From Microbacterium sp. TNHR37B (GTDB lineage Bacteria; Actinomycetota; Actinomycetes; Actinomycetales; Microbacteriaceae): a stretch of 64,000 nucleotides of DNA. Below the pieces are notes generated by a model. That model was not told the origin of the DNA and made no database searches. It worked only from the letters and a program-made list of their open reading frames with translations. Each line of letters opens with the position of its first letter. Position 1 is the first letter of the stretch. Both the position numbers and the translations under genes were made by a program. The DNA is taken from the NCBI RefSeq assembly GCF_001620065.1, contig NZ_LQGV01000004.1, positions 62,001-126,000 on the forward strand, read 5' to 3'. Below are positions 24,499 to 33,425 of the stretch, piece by piece.

Positions 24499-25706
24499 CC
24501 ACGAGGAAGACGCTTCGCACCACACTGGGATGGGCCCTCCTGCGTGTCCGTCGAGGGGAGCATCGCGCCCTTCCCCTCGTCATCGCGGGGTTCATGACCG
24601 TGCTGTTGACGGCCACGCTCGGCGCGCTGCTCTGGAACGTCCTGTCGACCGTGACCGCCGGCGAGGTGGGCGGCGGAAGCCTCGCAGTGCTCGAGCTGCG
24701 CACCGACGTTGCCGATGCGCGTCCGCTGACCGGGAGCGCGCTCGATCTGCTCGCCGGGCTCCCCGATGTCGCGGCGGTCGAGCCCGCCATCGACGGCGCG
24801 TCGATCTACGGGGCCGACGGAGGCTGGGTGCTCCCGGTCGTGGCGTTCCAAGCGTCGCAGGCACCGCCCGGGGTCACGGCCCCTCCCGGCCCGGGCGAGT
24901 TCGTCGCACCGAGCGCGGCACAGGGCGTCGACTTCACCGCCCTCGTCGGCGACGACCTCGAGGTGGGGTACACCACCCGCACCGGGATGGACGAGGGGGA
25001 ATCGGCATCGCGACGACTCACGGTGAGCGGCACCTACGATCCTTCATGGCAGGTGTACGGGCCGGCCGTGGCCCTCACCGACGTCGACACCGCGGTGGAG
25101 CTCGTGGCGGCGCGGGAGGGGCTGTCACCGCGCGCATACCTCGATGAGCGTGGAGTGCGCTCCGCGCTGGTCGTCGCCCGCGACCGAGAGGCCGTTCCCG
25201 CCCTGACTGCCGACCTCCGCGCCCGAGGGTTCGCCGCCAGCCCCCTGGCAGACCGCCTCGGACTGCTTCCGGGGGTGTTCTCGCTCCTCCCCGCGGCGAC
25301 CGCGGTCGTAGCCCTCGTGGGACTGCTGCTCTTGGTCGTCTCGACCCTCACCGGGGTCGCGGCGTCGGTGCGGGCGCAGCTCCGCGATCTCGCTCTCCTC
25401 CGTGTGCACGGATGGCAGGTGGCGGACATCCGCGCGCTCATCACGACGGAGAGCCTGCTCGTGACCGGGCTGGGTGCCGTGGCGGGCGCTCTCGTGGCGA
25501 TCGCGCTCGTGCCGCTCTTGTCGGTCGCCGCAGCCGAACAGATCGGGGCCGAACCGGCGCTGGGCGACCTGGTGTGGCAGCCCGTGCTGATCTCGGCGGG
25601 GGTGACGCTCATCAGCCTCCTCGCCAGCGCGGGAGCAGCGACGCTCGCGACGCGCCGCTCGCTCTCGGTCGACCCGTACATCGCGGTGCGGGCCGAGGGC
25701 GGGTGA
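24495..25706 (+). CDS. FtsX/MacB-like ABC permease
   Basis: A 403-residue permease with the four-helix FtsX/MacB topology: helix 1 at about 27-50, a 210-residue extracytoplasmic domain, then helices at about 262-285, 318-343 and 363-385. The conserved coupling segment R-D-L-A-L-L-R-V-H-G-W lies between helices 2 and 3. The large outer domain could contact the two lipoproteins or the small secreted protein. It closes the cassette, and a new leaderless promoter follows for the next gene. Confidence 0.9.
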   Translation: MTTRKTLRTTLGWALLRVRRGEHRALPLVIAGFMTVLLTATLGALLWNVLSTVTAGEVGGGSLAVLELRTDVADARPLTGSALDLLAGLPDVAAVEPAIDGASIYGADGGWVLPVVAFQASQAPPGVTAPPGPGEFVAPSAAQGVDFTALVGDDLEVGYTTRTGMDEGESASRRLTVSGTYDPSWQVYGPAVALTDVDTAVELVAAREGLSPRAYLDERGVRSALVVARDREAVPALTADLRARGFAASPLADRLGLLPGVFSLLPAATAVVALVGLLLLVVSTLTGVAASVRAQLRDLALLRVHGWQVADIRALITTESLLVTGLGAVAGALVAIALVPLLSVAAAEQIGAEPALGDLVWQPVLISAGVTLISLLASAGAATLATRRSLSVDPYIAVRAEGG

Positions 25707-25766
25707 GCGCCCCGAGGCGCGACGGAGGGAACCCGGCCACCGACGCGCCTCGGGTAGCGTGAACGT

Positions 25767-26846
25767 GTGAGCGACGCGTCCCCGACCCCGTCTGCGTCCA
25801 CGTCGCGGATCCGTGCGGTCGCCGACTCGAGCGTCGGGCATGCCACGCTCGACCGGCCGGAGGCGATCAACGCCCTCGATCTCGGGATGATCGAAGACCT
25901 GGGTGCCGCGCTCGACGAGTGGGAGTCGCACCCCGACATCGCGCTGGTGCTCCTCGACGGCGCCGGTGACCGGGGCTTCTGCGCCGGCGGCGACGTCCGC
26001 GGGCTCCGTTCTCAGATCGTCGCAGGCCAGGCCGCCGAGACGGCGCGCTTCTTCCGGGCCGAGTACGCGCTCAACGCGCGGATCGCCGAGTATCCGAAGC
26101 CCCTCATCGCGATCGCCGACGGGATCACCATGGGGGGCGGCGTCGGACTGGCCGGTCACGCCGCCGTGCGGGTGGTGACCGAACGCTCCGCGCTCGCGAT
26201 GCCCGAGACCCGCATCGGATTCACGCCCGATGTCGGCGGCTCCTGGCTTCTCGGCCGCGCTCCCGGACGAGTGGGGGAGTACCTCGCGCTCACCGGCGCA
26301 TCGATGAACGGCGCCGACGCGATCTACGCCGGGTTCGCCGACCACTTCGTCCCGTCCGATCGCCTGGCCGATCTCCACGATGCGTTCGTCACTCGTGCCG
26401 ATCCGCACACGCCGACTGAGCTCGTCCTCCTGTTCGACGAGACTCCCGACCCGTCGCGCCTCCCGGCTGCACGCCGCTGGATCGACGACGCCTTCTCTGC
26501 GGACACGGTGCCCGAGATCCTCGCCCGTCTCCGCGACCGACCCGAGCCGGACGCCGCGGAGACCGTCGCCACGCTCGAGGAGCTGTCTCCGACGGCCCTC
26601 GCCGTCACCCTCGCCGCCGTCCGTTCGGCCCGGCGACTTCCCGACCTTCGCGCCGCTCTCGCTCAGGAGTACGGCCTCGTCATGTGGTTCGCGGCGACGC
26701 AGCCGGATCTGGCAGAGGGGATCCGGGCGCAACTCGTCGACCGTGACCGTTCTCCGCGGTGGCAGCCGGCATCGTTCGACGATCTGCCGGAGAGCATCGG
26801 CGCCGAGGCGCTCGCGTTCACGCCCGACCTTCCTCTGTGGAGCTGA
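25767..26846 (+). CDS. Enoyl-CoA hydratase/isomerase family (3-hydroxyisobutyryl-CoA hydrolase-like)
   Basis: A 359-residue crotonase-fold enzyme, about 100 residues longer than typical enoyl-CoA hydratases and matching the 3-hydroxyisobutyryl-CoA hydrolase branch (valine breakdown). Oxyanion-hole motifs are G-F-C-A-G-G-D-V-R near 74 and G-I-T-M-G-G-G-V-G-L near 118. The active-site region E-T-R-I-G-F-T-P-D-V-G-G is the hydrolase-type E/D pair. GTG 25767 follows a TAGCGT -10 by 6 nt. Confidence 0.88.
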   Translation: MSDASPTPSASTSRIRAVADSSVGHATLDRPEAINALDLGMIEDLGAALDEWESHPDIALVLLDGAGDRGFCAGGDVRGLRSQIVAGQAAETARFFRAEYALNARIAEYPKPLIAIADGITMGGGVGLAGHAAVRVVTERSALAMPETRIGFTPDVGGSWLLGRAPGRVGEYLALTGASMNGADAIYAGFADHFVPSDRLADLHDAFVTRADPHTPTELVLLFDETPDPSRLPAARRWIDDAFSADTVPEILARLRDRPEPDAAETVATLEELSPTALAVTLAAVRSARRLPDLRAALAQEYGLVMWFAATQPDLAEGIRAQLVDRDRSPRWQPASFDDLPESIGAEALAFTPDLPLWS

Positions 26847-26853
26847 GGACCCG

Positions 26854-27804
26854 GTGTTCGACAGTCCGCTCTCGGCCTCTGCCTACGACGTGCTCGGGGT
26901 GTCCCCTGACGTCGACGAGGAGACGCTCCGTCGGGCGTACCGCTCGCGATTGCGAGAGACGCACCCCGACACGGGTGGTGATGCCACGCGTTTCGTCCAC
27001 GTGCAGCGAGCCTGGGAGTTGATCGGGACGCCGGCGGCGCGCGCCGCCTACGACCGCGGACACGGCTTCGGAGCGTCGATCTCGCCCTCGTTCGCTCCCG
27101 CCGACGCTCCGGGAGAAGGCGGTCCGGTGTGGCGGCCGCCGTCCGCTCGCGCCGACACCCGTCCACGCGCGCGCTCCTTCGGCCAACCGGGCGGCTGGCG
27201 CCGGGAACGCTACCTGACCCTGATGCGTGAGTGGGCGGGTCGCGGCGTCACCCTCGACGACCCGTACGATCCCGCTCTCGTCCGGACCGCTCCGCGCGAG
27301 CTTCGCCGCCTCCTCGCCGACGCGCTCGCCGAGGAGGCGACGGCGAGGATCGTGGCCGACCTCGGCATGGGCTACACCGTGTGGCACGACGTGGCCGCCG
27401 ACCCGCGGGATCCCGACGCGAAGATCGACCACGTCGTCCTGGGTCCGAGCGGCCTGTACGCCGTGCTCTCGGAGGACTTCGGCGGCGCGGTGCGTGTCCG
27501 TCGTGGAGAGATCATCGGCGAGTCCGTCTCCGGAGCCCCGGTCGCGGCGACCGTCGGGCGCGCCCGGGGTCTTGGCCGCTCGGCCCGAGTGAAGTTCAGC
27601 GGCGTCATCGTCGTCCTCCCCGACGACGACGCCCCGGCGGCGATCGAGGAGCTGGGACGGGTGCGTGGTCTGCCCGCGGTCGTCGTCGCGCGGTCGGCGC
27701 TGTCCACCGTGCTCCGCCGCGGGATCGCGGGCGCGCGAGCGATCGGCGGCAACGAGCTCTTCGACATCCGCACGCGGCTGCAGCAGACCGTGCGCTTCGT
27801 CTGA
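26854..27804 (+). CDS. J-domain protein with C-terminal NERD-like domain
   Basis: A 316-residue fusion. Residues 5-65 form a DnaJ J domain with the HPD tripeptide at 37-39, needed to stimulate Hsp70 ATPase. A low-complexity linker leads to a C-terminal domain (about 165-310) with D-P-D-A-K-I-D-H-V-V-L-G-P-S-G-L-Y-A-V, the strand pattern of NERD (nuclease-related) domains. Together these suggest an Hsp70 co-chaperone acting on or with nucleic acid, but nuclease activity is unproven. GTG 26854 has GAGGA upstream and lies 7 bp after the hydrolase stop. Confidence 0.82.
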   Translation: MFDSPLSASAYDVLGVSPDVDEETLRRAYRSRLRETHPDTGGDATRFVHVQRAWELIGTPAARAAYDRGHGFGASISPSFAPADAPGEGGPVWRPPSARADTRPRARSFGQPGGWRRERYLTLMREWAGRGVTLDDPYDPALVRTAPRELRRLLADALAEEATARIVADLGMGYTVWHDVAADPRDPDAKIDHVVLGPSGLYAVLSEDFGGAVRVRRGEIIGESVSGAPVAATVGRARGLGRSARVKFSGVIVVLPDDDAPAAIEELGRVRGLPAVVVARSALSTVLRRGIAGARAIGGNELFDIRTRLQQTVRFV

Positions 27805-27874
27805 ACGACGCGAACGCAGCCCGCGCCGCGCCCACGCCCTCCGCCGCGGTGGAGCCCCGCCGTAGAGTCGATCC

Positions 27875-29470
27875 ATGGACTCCGCCGCCTGGACCTTCGT
27901 CATCCTCGTGGCCGCCGTGGTGGCGTTCGTCAGCTCCCGGGTGCCCCTGGCGATCGTCGCGCTCGGCGTCGCCGTGTCGCTCTGGGCCACCGGCGTCCTC
28001 ACTCTTCCCGAGGCGCTGTCGGGCTTCGGGGATCCCACGGTCGTCTTCATCGCGACCCTGTTCGTCGTGAGCGAGGCTCTCGACTCGACCGGGGTCACCG
28101 CATGGCTCGGCCACCAGGTGATCCGGCGTGCGGGGTCCGGGCGCGGCAGGCTCATCGTGATCGTCGCGCTCCTGGCCGCGGCTCTGTCCGCCTTCATCAG
28201 CATCAACGGCGCCGTGGCCGCTCTCCTCCCCGTCGTCGTCGTCGTGGCGGTGCGCGCGGGGATCGTTCCCTCGAAGCTGCTGATCCCGCTCGCCTTCGCC
28301 GCCAGCGCCGGATCCCTCCTGACGCTCGCGGGAACCCCCGTCAACATCGTCGTCTCGGAGGCAGCCGAGGCAGCGGGTGGCCGCGCCTTCGGGTTCTTCG
28401 AGTTCGCTCTCGTCGGGGCGCCGCTGGTGATCGCGACGACCCTCATCGTCCTCGCGTGGGGCGACCGGCTCCTCCCGGAGCGGGTGGCGGAGCACTTCGC
28501 CGATGCCGCCCCCGACCCCCGCTCCCACGCCCGCACGCTCCGCGACGCGTACGACGTCGACCTCGACACCGGCTCGCTGTTCAGCGTCACCGAGGGCGTG
28601 CTGGAGGTGCTCATCGCCCCGCGGTCGCCGCTGATCGGACGGACTGTCTGCGCCGGGATGACCACGAGAGGCGAGGACCTCGTGATCCTCGCGGTGCGTC
28701 GCGGAGAAGAGGACGGCCCCAACACGTCGCGCGGCGCCGCGGTGGCGGGATCGCTCACGCTCCGCGCCGGCGACGCGGTGCTCGTGCAGGGGCCGTGGGA
28801 TGCGCTGGACCGCTACGCCGCATCGCCCGATGTCATCGCGGTGACCGCGCCGCGATCGCTCCAGCGCGCGGTGCCGCTCGGCCGGGGCGCGCGACGCTCC
28901 CTCGTCGTGCTCGCGGTCATGGTGCTGTTGCTGGCGACGGGACTCGTTCCCCCGGTCGTCGCCGGGCTCCTGGCGGCGGGGGCCCTCGTGCTGAGCGGCG
29001 TCCTCACCATTCCGCAGACCTATCGCGCCGTGTCGTGGACCACGGTCATCCTCATCGCCGGGATGGTTCCGCTGTCGTCGGCCTTCATCTCGACGGGCGC
29101 CGCCGGCTCCGTCGCCGATGTCGTGCTCGGCGTGATCGGCGACTCGTCACCGCACATCGCCCTGCTCGTCCTGTGCGTGCTCACGATGATCCTCGGCCAG
29201 TTCATCTCGAACGTCGCGACCGTGCTCGTGGTGGCACCGATCGCCGTCGCGGTGGCCGACGGGCTCGATGCGAGCGTGCTGCCGTTCCTGATGGCGCTCA
29301 CCGTGGCCGGAGCCGCCGCCTTCCTCACTCCCATCGCCACCCCGGTGAACCTCATGGTGATGCAGCCGGGCGGGTATCGGTTCGGAGACTATTGGCGCCT
29401 CGGTCTGCCGCTGATGGTCGTCTTCCTCCTGACAGCCGTGGTCTACGTTCCGCTGATCTGGCCCTTCTGA
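27875..29470 (+). CDS. SLC13/DASS-family permease with RCK-type domain
   Basis: A 531-residue membrane protein with about 11-12 helices in two halves. Each half carries the SLC13 signature loop: A-G-T-P-V-N-I near 152 and I-A-T-P-V-N-L-M near 488. A cytoplasmic RCK_C/TrkA_C-like domain (about 215-310) is inserted between the halves, as in many actinobacterial members. Probably an anion symporter (sulfate, dicarboxylate or similar); the substrate cannot be set. The start has a TAGAGT -10 six bases upstream. Confidence 0.9.
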   Translation: MDSAAWTFVILVAAVVAFVSSRVPLAIVALGVAVSLWATGVLTLPEALSGFGDPTVVFIATLFVVSEALDSTGVTAWLGHQVIRRAGSGRGRLIVIVALLAAALSAFISINGAVAALLPVVVVVAVRAGIVPSKLLIPLAFAASAGSLLTLAGTPVNIVVSEAAEAAGGRAFGFFEFALVGAPLVIATTLIVLAWGDRLLPERVAEHFADAAPDPRSHARTLRDAYDVDLDTGSLFSVTEGVLEVLIAPRSPLIGRTVCAGMTTRGEDLVILAVRRGEEDGPNTSRGAAVAGSLTLRAGDAVLVQGPWDALDRYAASPDVIAVTAPRSLQRAVPLGRGARRSLVVLAVMVLLLATGLVPPVVAGLLAAGALVLSGVLTIPQTYRAVSWTTVILIAGMVPLSSAFISTGAAGSVADVVLGVIGDSSPHIALLVLCVLTMILGQFISNVATVLVVAPIAVAVADGLDASVLPFLMALTVAGAAAFLTPIATPVNLMVMQPGGYRFGDYWRLGLPLMVVFLLTAVVYVPLIWPF

Positions 29471-29511
29471 CGGGGCCGGGTCGGACCCGGGGGCGCTGCC
29501 GTGGAGCGGGC

Positions 29512-31074
29512 TCAGCCGGCGAGGCCGAAGAGTTGGAGCGGATGAGTGAATCGCCACCAGCCGTCGGGTTCACCGAGGTCGCCGGTGAGCGCGACATCGA
29601 CGGTCGCCGCGTTGAGCGGGCCGGTGAAGGTGAGGGTTCCCACGACGTCCTCGGCCGTGCGCGCGTCGCCCAGGTCGAGCGTGCTCTCCCCGGTGGCGGT
29701 CGCGCCGTTCCAGAGCAGCACGGAGGCCTCCGTCGTGGTCGCGACCTCCGCACGCGTTCCCCACGCCGTCGAGACGGTTCCCACCACGGTTCCGGCGGGC
29801 AGCGCGTGCGGGGTCTGGAGCTCGGCGACGGCCTGCTGGAGGAGGGCCGCGGTCTCCGATGCGCGGAGCTCCTCGGTCGGCTGGCCGAGGACGGCCACCG
29901 ACACCTGCACCGCCTGTCCGGCTGCCGTGACCTCGGCGTCGGCGAGCAGGTTGTAGTTCCCGACGAGCCCGCCGGTCTTCAGCCCGATCACGCCGTCATC
30001 GCCGAGCAGCGGATTGGTGTTCTCGATCTCGCCGACGCCCGGGATCTCCGCCGTCCGGGTGGCTGCGATCTCGGCGATCACCGGCTGTTGCGCAGCGATC
30101 TCGGCGAGGCGGATGAGAGAGGCCGCGTCGGCGGTGTTCTCCCGATCGATGCCGGTGGGCTCCACGACCTGGACGCCCGACAGGTCGTGGCGATCGAGCC
30201 AGTCGCGGGCGGCCGCGGCGAACTCCGCGTCCGCCGGCCAGAGCTCTTCCGTGAGCATCGCGACGTAGTTGCCGGCCGACGCGATGAGGGCACCCTGGAG
30301 CTGTTGGTACTGCGTCAATGTGCCGCCGACGGGAACGGGAAGCGCTGACTCGCCCCGCGAGACATACGCCCAATACGTGGCGCGGTCGGCCGCGGTGACG
30401 GTGCGGGAGGGCCCGGTCTCCCCCTCTGCCAGGGGCATTTCGTCGAGCACCATGAGCGCGGAGACGAGCTTGGTGATGCTCGCCATCGGCGCGGTGTCGG
30501 GCGATGACGCGGCGACGGCGTCGATGCCCGCGACGCCGACGGCGGCGTCGCCCTCGGCCGGCCAGGACAGTGCGGACGCGGGAGCCTCCAGACGCGGCGC
30601 TTCCGCGGCGGCGATCGTGGGCGCGACCGCATCGAGCGACCACGTCTGCGTCGCGACGGTGTATCCGCCCACCAGGGCGATCAGGACCGCCGCCGTCACC
30701 AGCAGGGGCACTCGCGAGCGGCGGCGACGGATGAGCGGCGGAAGGACAGGAACGAAGGGCGCCGAGGCGGCCGTGAGGTCGCGGGGAGCGACCCGGGTGG
30801 CGACGATGTCGGGGTCGATCCACGCCAGGGCGATCCTCCCGCTCAGGGACTCCGGCTCGTCGAGCATCCCGTCGTCGACGGCCGCGTCGTGCTCCTCGGC
30901 CGTGGCCTGCTCGACGGCGGGTGTGACGCGCTGCCCGGCGGGTGCGACCTGCTCCTCGGCGGGTGCCACGCGTTCCTCGGCGGCGGCGTCGTGCGCCGTC
31001 GCGCCGCCGCTCGCTTCCTGCGCCTGCCTCCGCAGCGCGCGCCGGGACGGGGGAGGTGCGTCGGGGGAGGTCAC
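29512..31074 (-). CDS. D-alanyl-D-alanine carboxypeptidase-like (S11) membrane protein
   Basis: A 520-residue protein: a long acidic/Ala-rich cytoplasmic start (about 1-110), one membrane helix (about 122-141), then an extracytoplasmic S11 penicillin-binding domain. The S-x-x-K motif is S199-I-T-K202 and the K-T-G motif is in G-L-K-T-G-G-L. The middle motif reads S-A-G-N where S-x-N is usual, so the Asn is shifted or replaced. It would trim peptidoglycan stem peptides. The GTG start at 31074 lies close to a divergent thiamine-transport promoter. Confidence 0.87.
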   Translation of the reverse strand: MTSPDAPPPSRRALRRQAQEASGGATAHDAAAEERVAPAEEQVAPAGQRVTPAVEQATAEEHDAAVDDGMLDEPESLSGRIALAWIDPDIVATRVAPRDLTAASAPFVPVLPPLIRRRRSRVPLLVTAAVLIALVGGYTVATQTWSLDAVAPTIAAAEAPRLEAPASALSWPAEGDAAVGVAGIDAVAASSPDTAPMASITKLVSALMVLDEMPLAEGETGPSRTVTAADRATYWAYVSRGESALPVPVGGTLTQYQQLQGALIASAGNYVAMLTEELWPADAEFAAAARDWLDRHDLSGVQVVEPTGIDRENTADAASLIRLAEIAAQQPVIAEIAATRTAEIPGVGEIENTNPLLGDDGVIGLKTGGLVGNYNLLADAEVTAAGQAVQVSVAVLGQPTEELRASETAALLQQAVAELQTPHALPAGTVVGTVSTAWGTRAEVATTTEASVLLWNGATATGESTLDLGDARTAEDVVGTLTFTGPLNAATVDVALTGDLGEPDGWWRFTHPLQLFGLAG

Positions 31075-31095
31075 GATAGCCAACGTACCGCGGGC

Positions 31096-31101
31096 TATAC
31101 T
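31096..31101 (+). promoter_or_regulatory. -10 box of the ykoEDC operon
   Basis: TATACT at 31096-31101 would start transcription near 31108, just before the TPP riboswitch. Confidence 0.55.
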
Positions 31102-31109
31102 CGTCGCCA

Positions 31110-31198
31110 GAACCACGGGAGTCCGGTGAGCCGGGCTGAGAGGAAGCGATCCACGCTTCGACCGTCGAACCTGATCCGGATCATGCCGGCGCAGGGAG
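31110..31198 (+). promoter_or_regulatory. TPP riboswitch (THI element)
   Basis: The conserved THI core is visible: CGGGAGTCCGG and GGGCTGAGAGGAAGC in the first arm, then GACCGTCGAACCTGATCCGG and ATGCCGGCGCAGGGAG in the second. It binds thiamine pyrophosphate and turns down the following genes. It ends just before the ykoE ribosome site, so it most likely blocks translation initiation; no terminator hairpin lies between. Confidence 0.93.
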
Positions 31199-31207
31199 GA
31201 GAACGAA

Positions 31208-31846
31208 ATGCATGCAGTGACGTCCCCGTCCACCGTCCGTTCATCGTCGGGAGGGAGCGGTCGCGAGCGGTTCCGGTGGCGCATCGTCGACATCGTCGTC
31301 GCCAGCGTCATCGGCGTGGCCTGCGCCGCCGTGTTCCTCGTCTGGAACATCGGCTACGAAGGGCCGGCCTCGCTCCTCAAGCCCCTTCTGCCGGGCGTGC
31401 AGGGGCTGCTGGCGGGACCCTGGCTCATCGCCGGTGTGCTCGGAGCCCTCGTCATCCGCAAGCCCGGCGCGGCGCTGTACACAGAGCTTCTCGCCGCGGT
31501 GATCTCCGCCCTCGTCGGCAACCAATGGGGTCCCCTCACGATCGTCTCCGGCCTCGTGCAGGGCGCCGGCGCCGAGCTCGTGTTCCTCGCGTTCCTCTAT
31601 GCGTCGTGGCGCCTCCCCGTCGCGATCCTGGCCGGAGCCGGGGCGGGCTTCGCGTGCGGGATCAACGATCGCGTGCTGTGGTATCCCGGTGCCGACGGCC
31701 TGTTCACGACGGTGTACATCGCCGCCACCACGATCTCGGGAGCGATTGTGGCCGGTCTCGGTGCGTGGCTCGTGACCCGCGCGCTGGCCCGTACCGGAGC
31801 GCTGGCTCGCTTCGCCTCCGGGCGCGACGCCGGCCGACGCGTCTAG
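31208..31846 (+). CDS. ykoE: ECF transporter S component YkoE (thiamine precursor)
   Basis: A 212-residue membrane protein with six helices and the YkoE-family motif I-N-D-R-V-L-W-Y-P near 160, plus N-I-G-Y-E-G-P near 46. YkoE is the substrate-binding part of a thiamine-precursor (hydroxymethylpyrimidine) importer. Its location directly after a TPP riboswitch and before the ATPase and T component confirms the role. ATG 31208 follows GGGAGGAGA. Confidence 0.92.
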   Translation: MHAVTSPSTVRSSSGGSGRERFRWRIVDIVVASVIGVACAAVFLVWNIGYEGPASLLKPLLPGVQGLLAGPWLIAGVLGALVIRKPGAALYTELLAAVISALVGNQWGPLTIVSGLVQGAGAELVFLAFLYASWRLPVAILAGAGAGFACGINDRVLWYPGADGLFTTVYIAATTISGAIVAGLGAWLVTRALARTGALARFASGRDAGRRV

Positions 31847-31847
31847 C

Positions 31848-33425
31848 GTGCCGACCGTCGCGGCGTCGCCCGCCGCCGTGGAGGCGCGCGGGTGGGGATG
31901 GCGCTACGCGACTCGGCAGGCGTGGGCGGTCCGCGACGTCGACATCCGGATCGAGCCGGGCGAGAGGGTGCTGCTTCTGGGAGCATCCGGCGCCGGGAAG
32001 TCCACGCTGCTGCAGGGGATCGGCGGTGTGCTGGGCGGTCACGACGAGGGTGAGGAACTCGGCGCGCTGCTCATCGACGGCGTGCCGGCGGCGACGACGC
32101 GCGGGCGTGCCGGGATGGTGCTGCAAGACCCCGACAGTCAGACGATCCTCTCTCGGGTCGGCGACGACGTCGCCTTCGGGTGCGAGAACCTCGGAGTGGG
32201 GCGCGACGAGATCTGGCGGCGGGTGCCGGCGGCGCTCGATGCCGTGGGGCTCGATGTCGCACTCGACCGCAGCACCTCGGCGCTCTCGGGCGGGCAGAAG
32301 CAGCGACTGGCCCTCGCGGGTGTGCTCGCGATGCGGCCCGGCGTCGTTCTTCTGGACGAGCCGACCGCCAACCTCGACCCGGTCGGGGTGACGGAGGTCC
32401 GGGACGCCGTCGCGCGGGTGGTCGCCGCCACCGGGGCGACCCTCGTCGTCATCGAGCATCGCGTCGACGTGTGGCTTCCCCTCGTCGACCGCGTGGTCGT
32501 CCTGGGAGCGCAGGGCGGCGTCATCGCCGACGGCCCGCCCGACCGCGTCCTCGTCGACCGTGGGCCGGAGCTCGCCGCGGCGGGGGTCTGGCTGCCCGGC
32601 ATCCGTCCCCCGGTCCCGGAGCGCCCCGTGACCGCCGTGGGGAGATCGCTCGTCTCTGCGCGAGGCCTCGTCGTGGGCCGTTCGCCCGGCGTTCCGGTCG
32701 CAGGGCCCCTCGACCTCGACGTGCGGGAGGGGGAGGTCGTCGGGATCGTCGGCGCGAACGGCGCGGGCAAGTCCACTCTCGGGCTGACCCTCGCGGGTCT
32801 CCTTCCTGCCGTCGAGGGAGACGTGCGGGCTGCGGGCGAGCTCTCCCGGGGCGCCGACCTCACCCGCCGCGCCTTCGGCCTCCGCGCACTGCGCCGACGG
32901 TCCACCGGCCCGCGCACCGGCCCGCGCACCGACGACCCCGCGGCGTGGACCTCGGCGTCCCTGCTCACCCGGATCGGCACGGTGCTCCAGGAGCCGGAGC
33001 ACCAGCTCCTGCGCTCGACCGTCCGCGAAGAACTCACCGTCGGCCCCCGGGCCCTCGGCCTGGAGGAACGCGAGGTCGCCGCCCGCGTCGACGAGGCGCT
33101 CGTCCGGCTTCGCCTGGCGCCGCTCGCCGCCGCGAACCCCTACACGCTCTCGGGCGGAGAGAAGCGCCGCCTGACGGTCGCGGCCATGCTCGTGACCCGC
33201 CCCCGGGTGCTGGTCCTCGACGAGCCGACATTCGGCCAGGACGCCCGGACCTGGGCGGAGCTCGTCGCGATCATCGCCGGCCTCCGCGACGGCGTGGACG
33301 AACAGGGGCCGCTCGCGATCGCCGCGATCAGCCACGACAACGAGGTTCTCGACGCTCTGGCCGCCCGCCGATTCCCCCTCCCCGACCCCGTCGGTGCGGA
33401 CGGTGCCGGGGGAGCCGGCGCATGA
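31848..33425 (+). CDS. ykoD: ECF transporter double ATP-binding protein YkoD
   Basis: A 525-residue protein with two fused ABC ATPase domains: the first with Walker A G-A-S-G-A-G-K-S-T (near 45) and signature L-S-G-G-Q-K-Q-R, the second with G-A-N-G-A-G-K-S-T (near 303) and L-S-G-G-E-K-R-R. It powers the YkoEDC importer. Its GTG lies just after the ykoE stop, and its stop overlaps the next ATG by 4 bp. Confidence 0.93.
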   Translation: MPTVAASPAAVEARGWGWRYATRQAWAVRDVDIRIEPGERVLLLGASGAGKSTLLQGIGGVLGGHDEGEELGALLIDGVPAATTRGRAGMVLQDPDSQTILSRVGDDVAFGCENLGVGRDEIWRRVPAALDAVGLDVALDRSTSALSGGQKQRLALAGVLAMRPGVVLLDEPTANLDPVGVTEVRDAVARVVAATGATLVVIEHRVDVWLPLVDRVVVLGAQGGVIADGPPDRVLVDRGPELAAAGVWLPGIRPPVPERPVTAVGRSLVSARGLVVGRSPGVPVAGPLDLDVREGEVVGIVGANGAGKSTLGLTLAGLLPAVEGDVRAAGELSRGADLTRRAFGLRALRRRSTGPRTGPRTDDPAAWTSASLLTRIGTVLQEPEHQLLRSTVREELTVGPRALGLEEREVAARVDEALVRLRLAPLAAANPYTLSGGEKRRLTVAAMLVTRPRVLVLDEPTFGQDARTWAELVAIIAGLRDGVDEQGPLAIAAISHDNEVLDALAARRFPLPDPVGADGAGGAGA

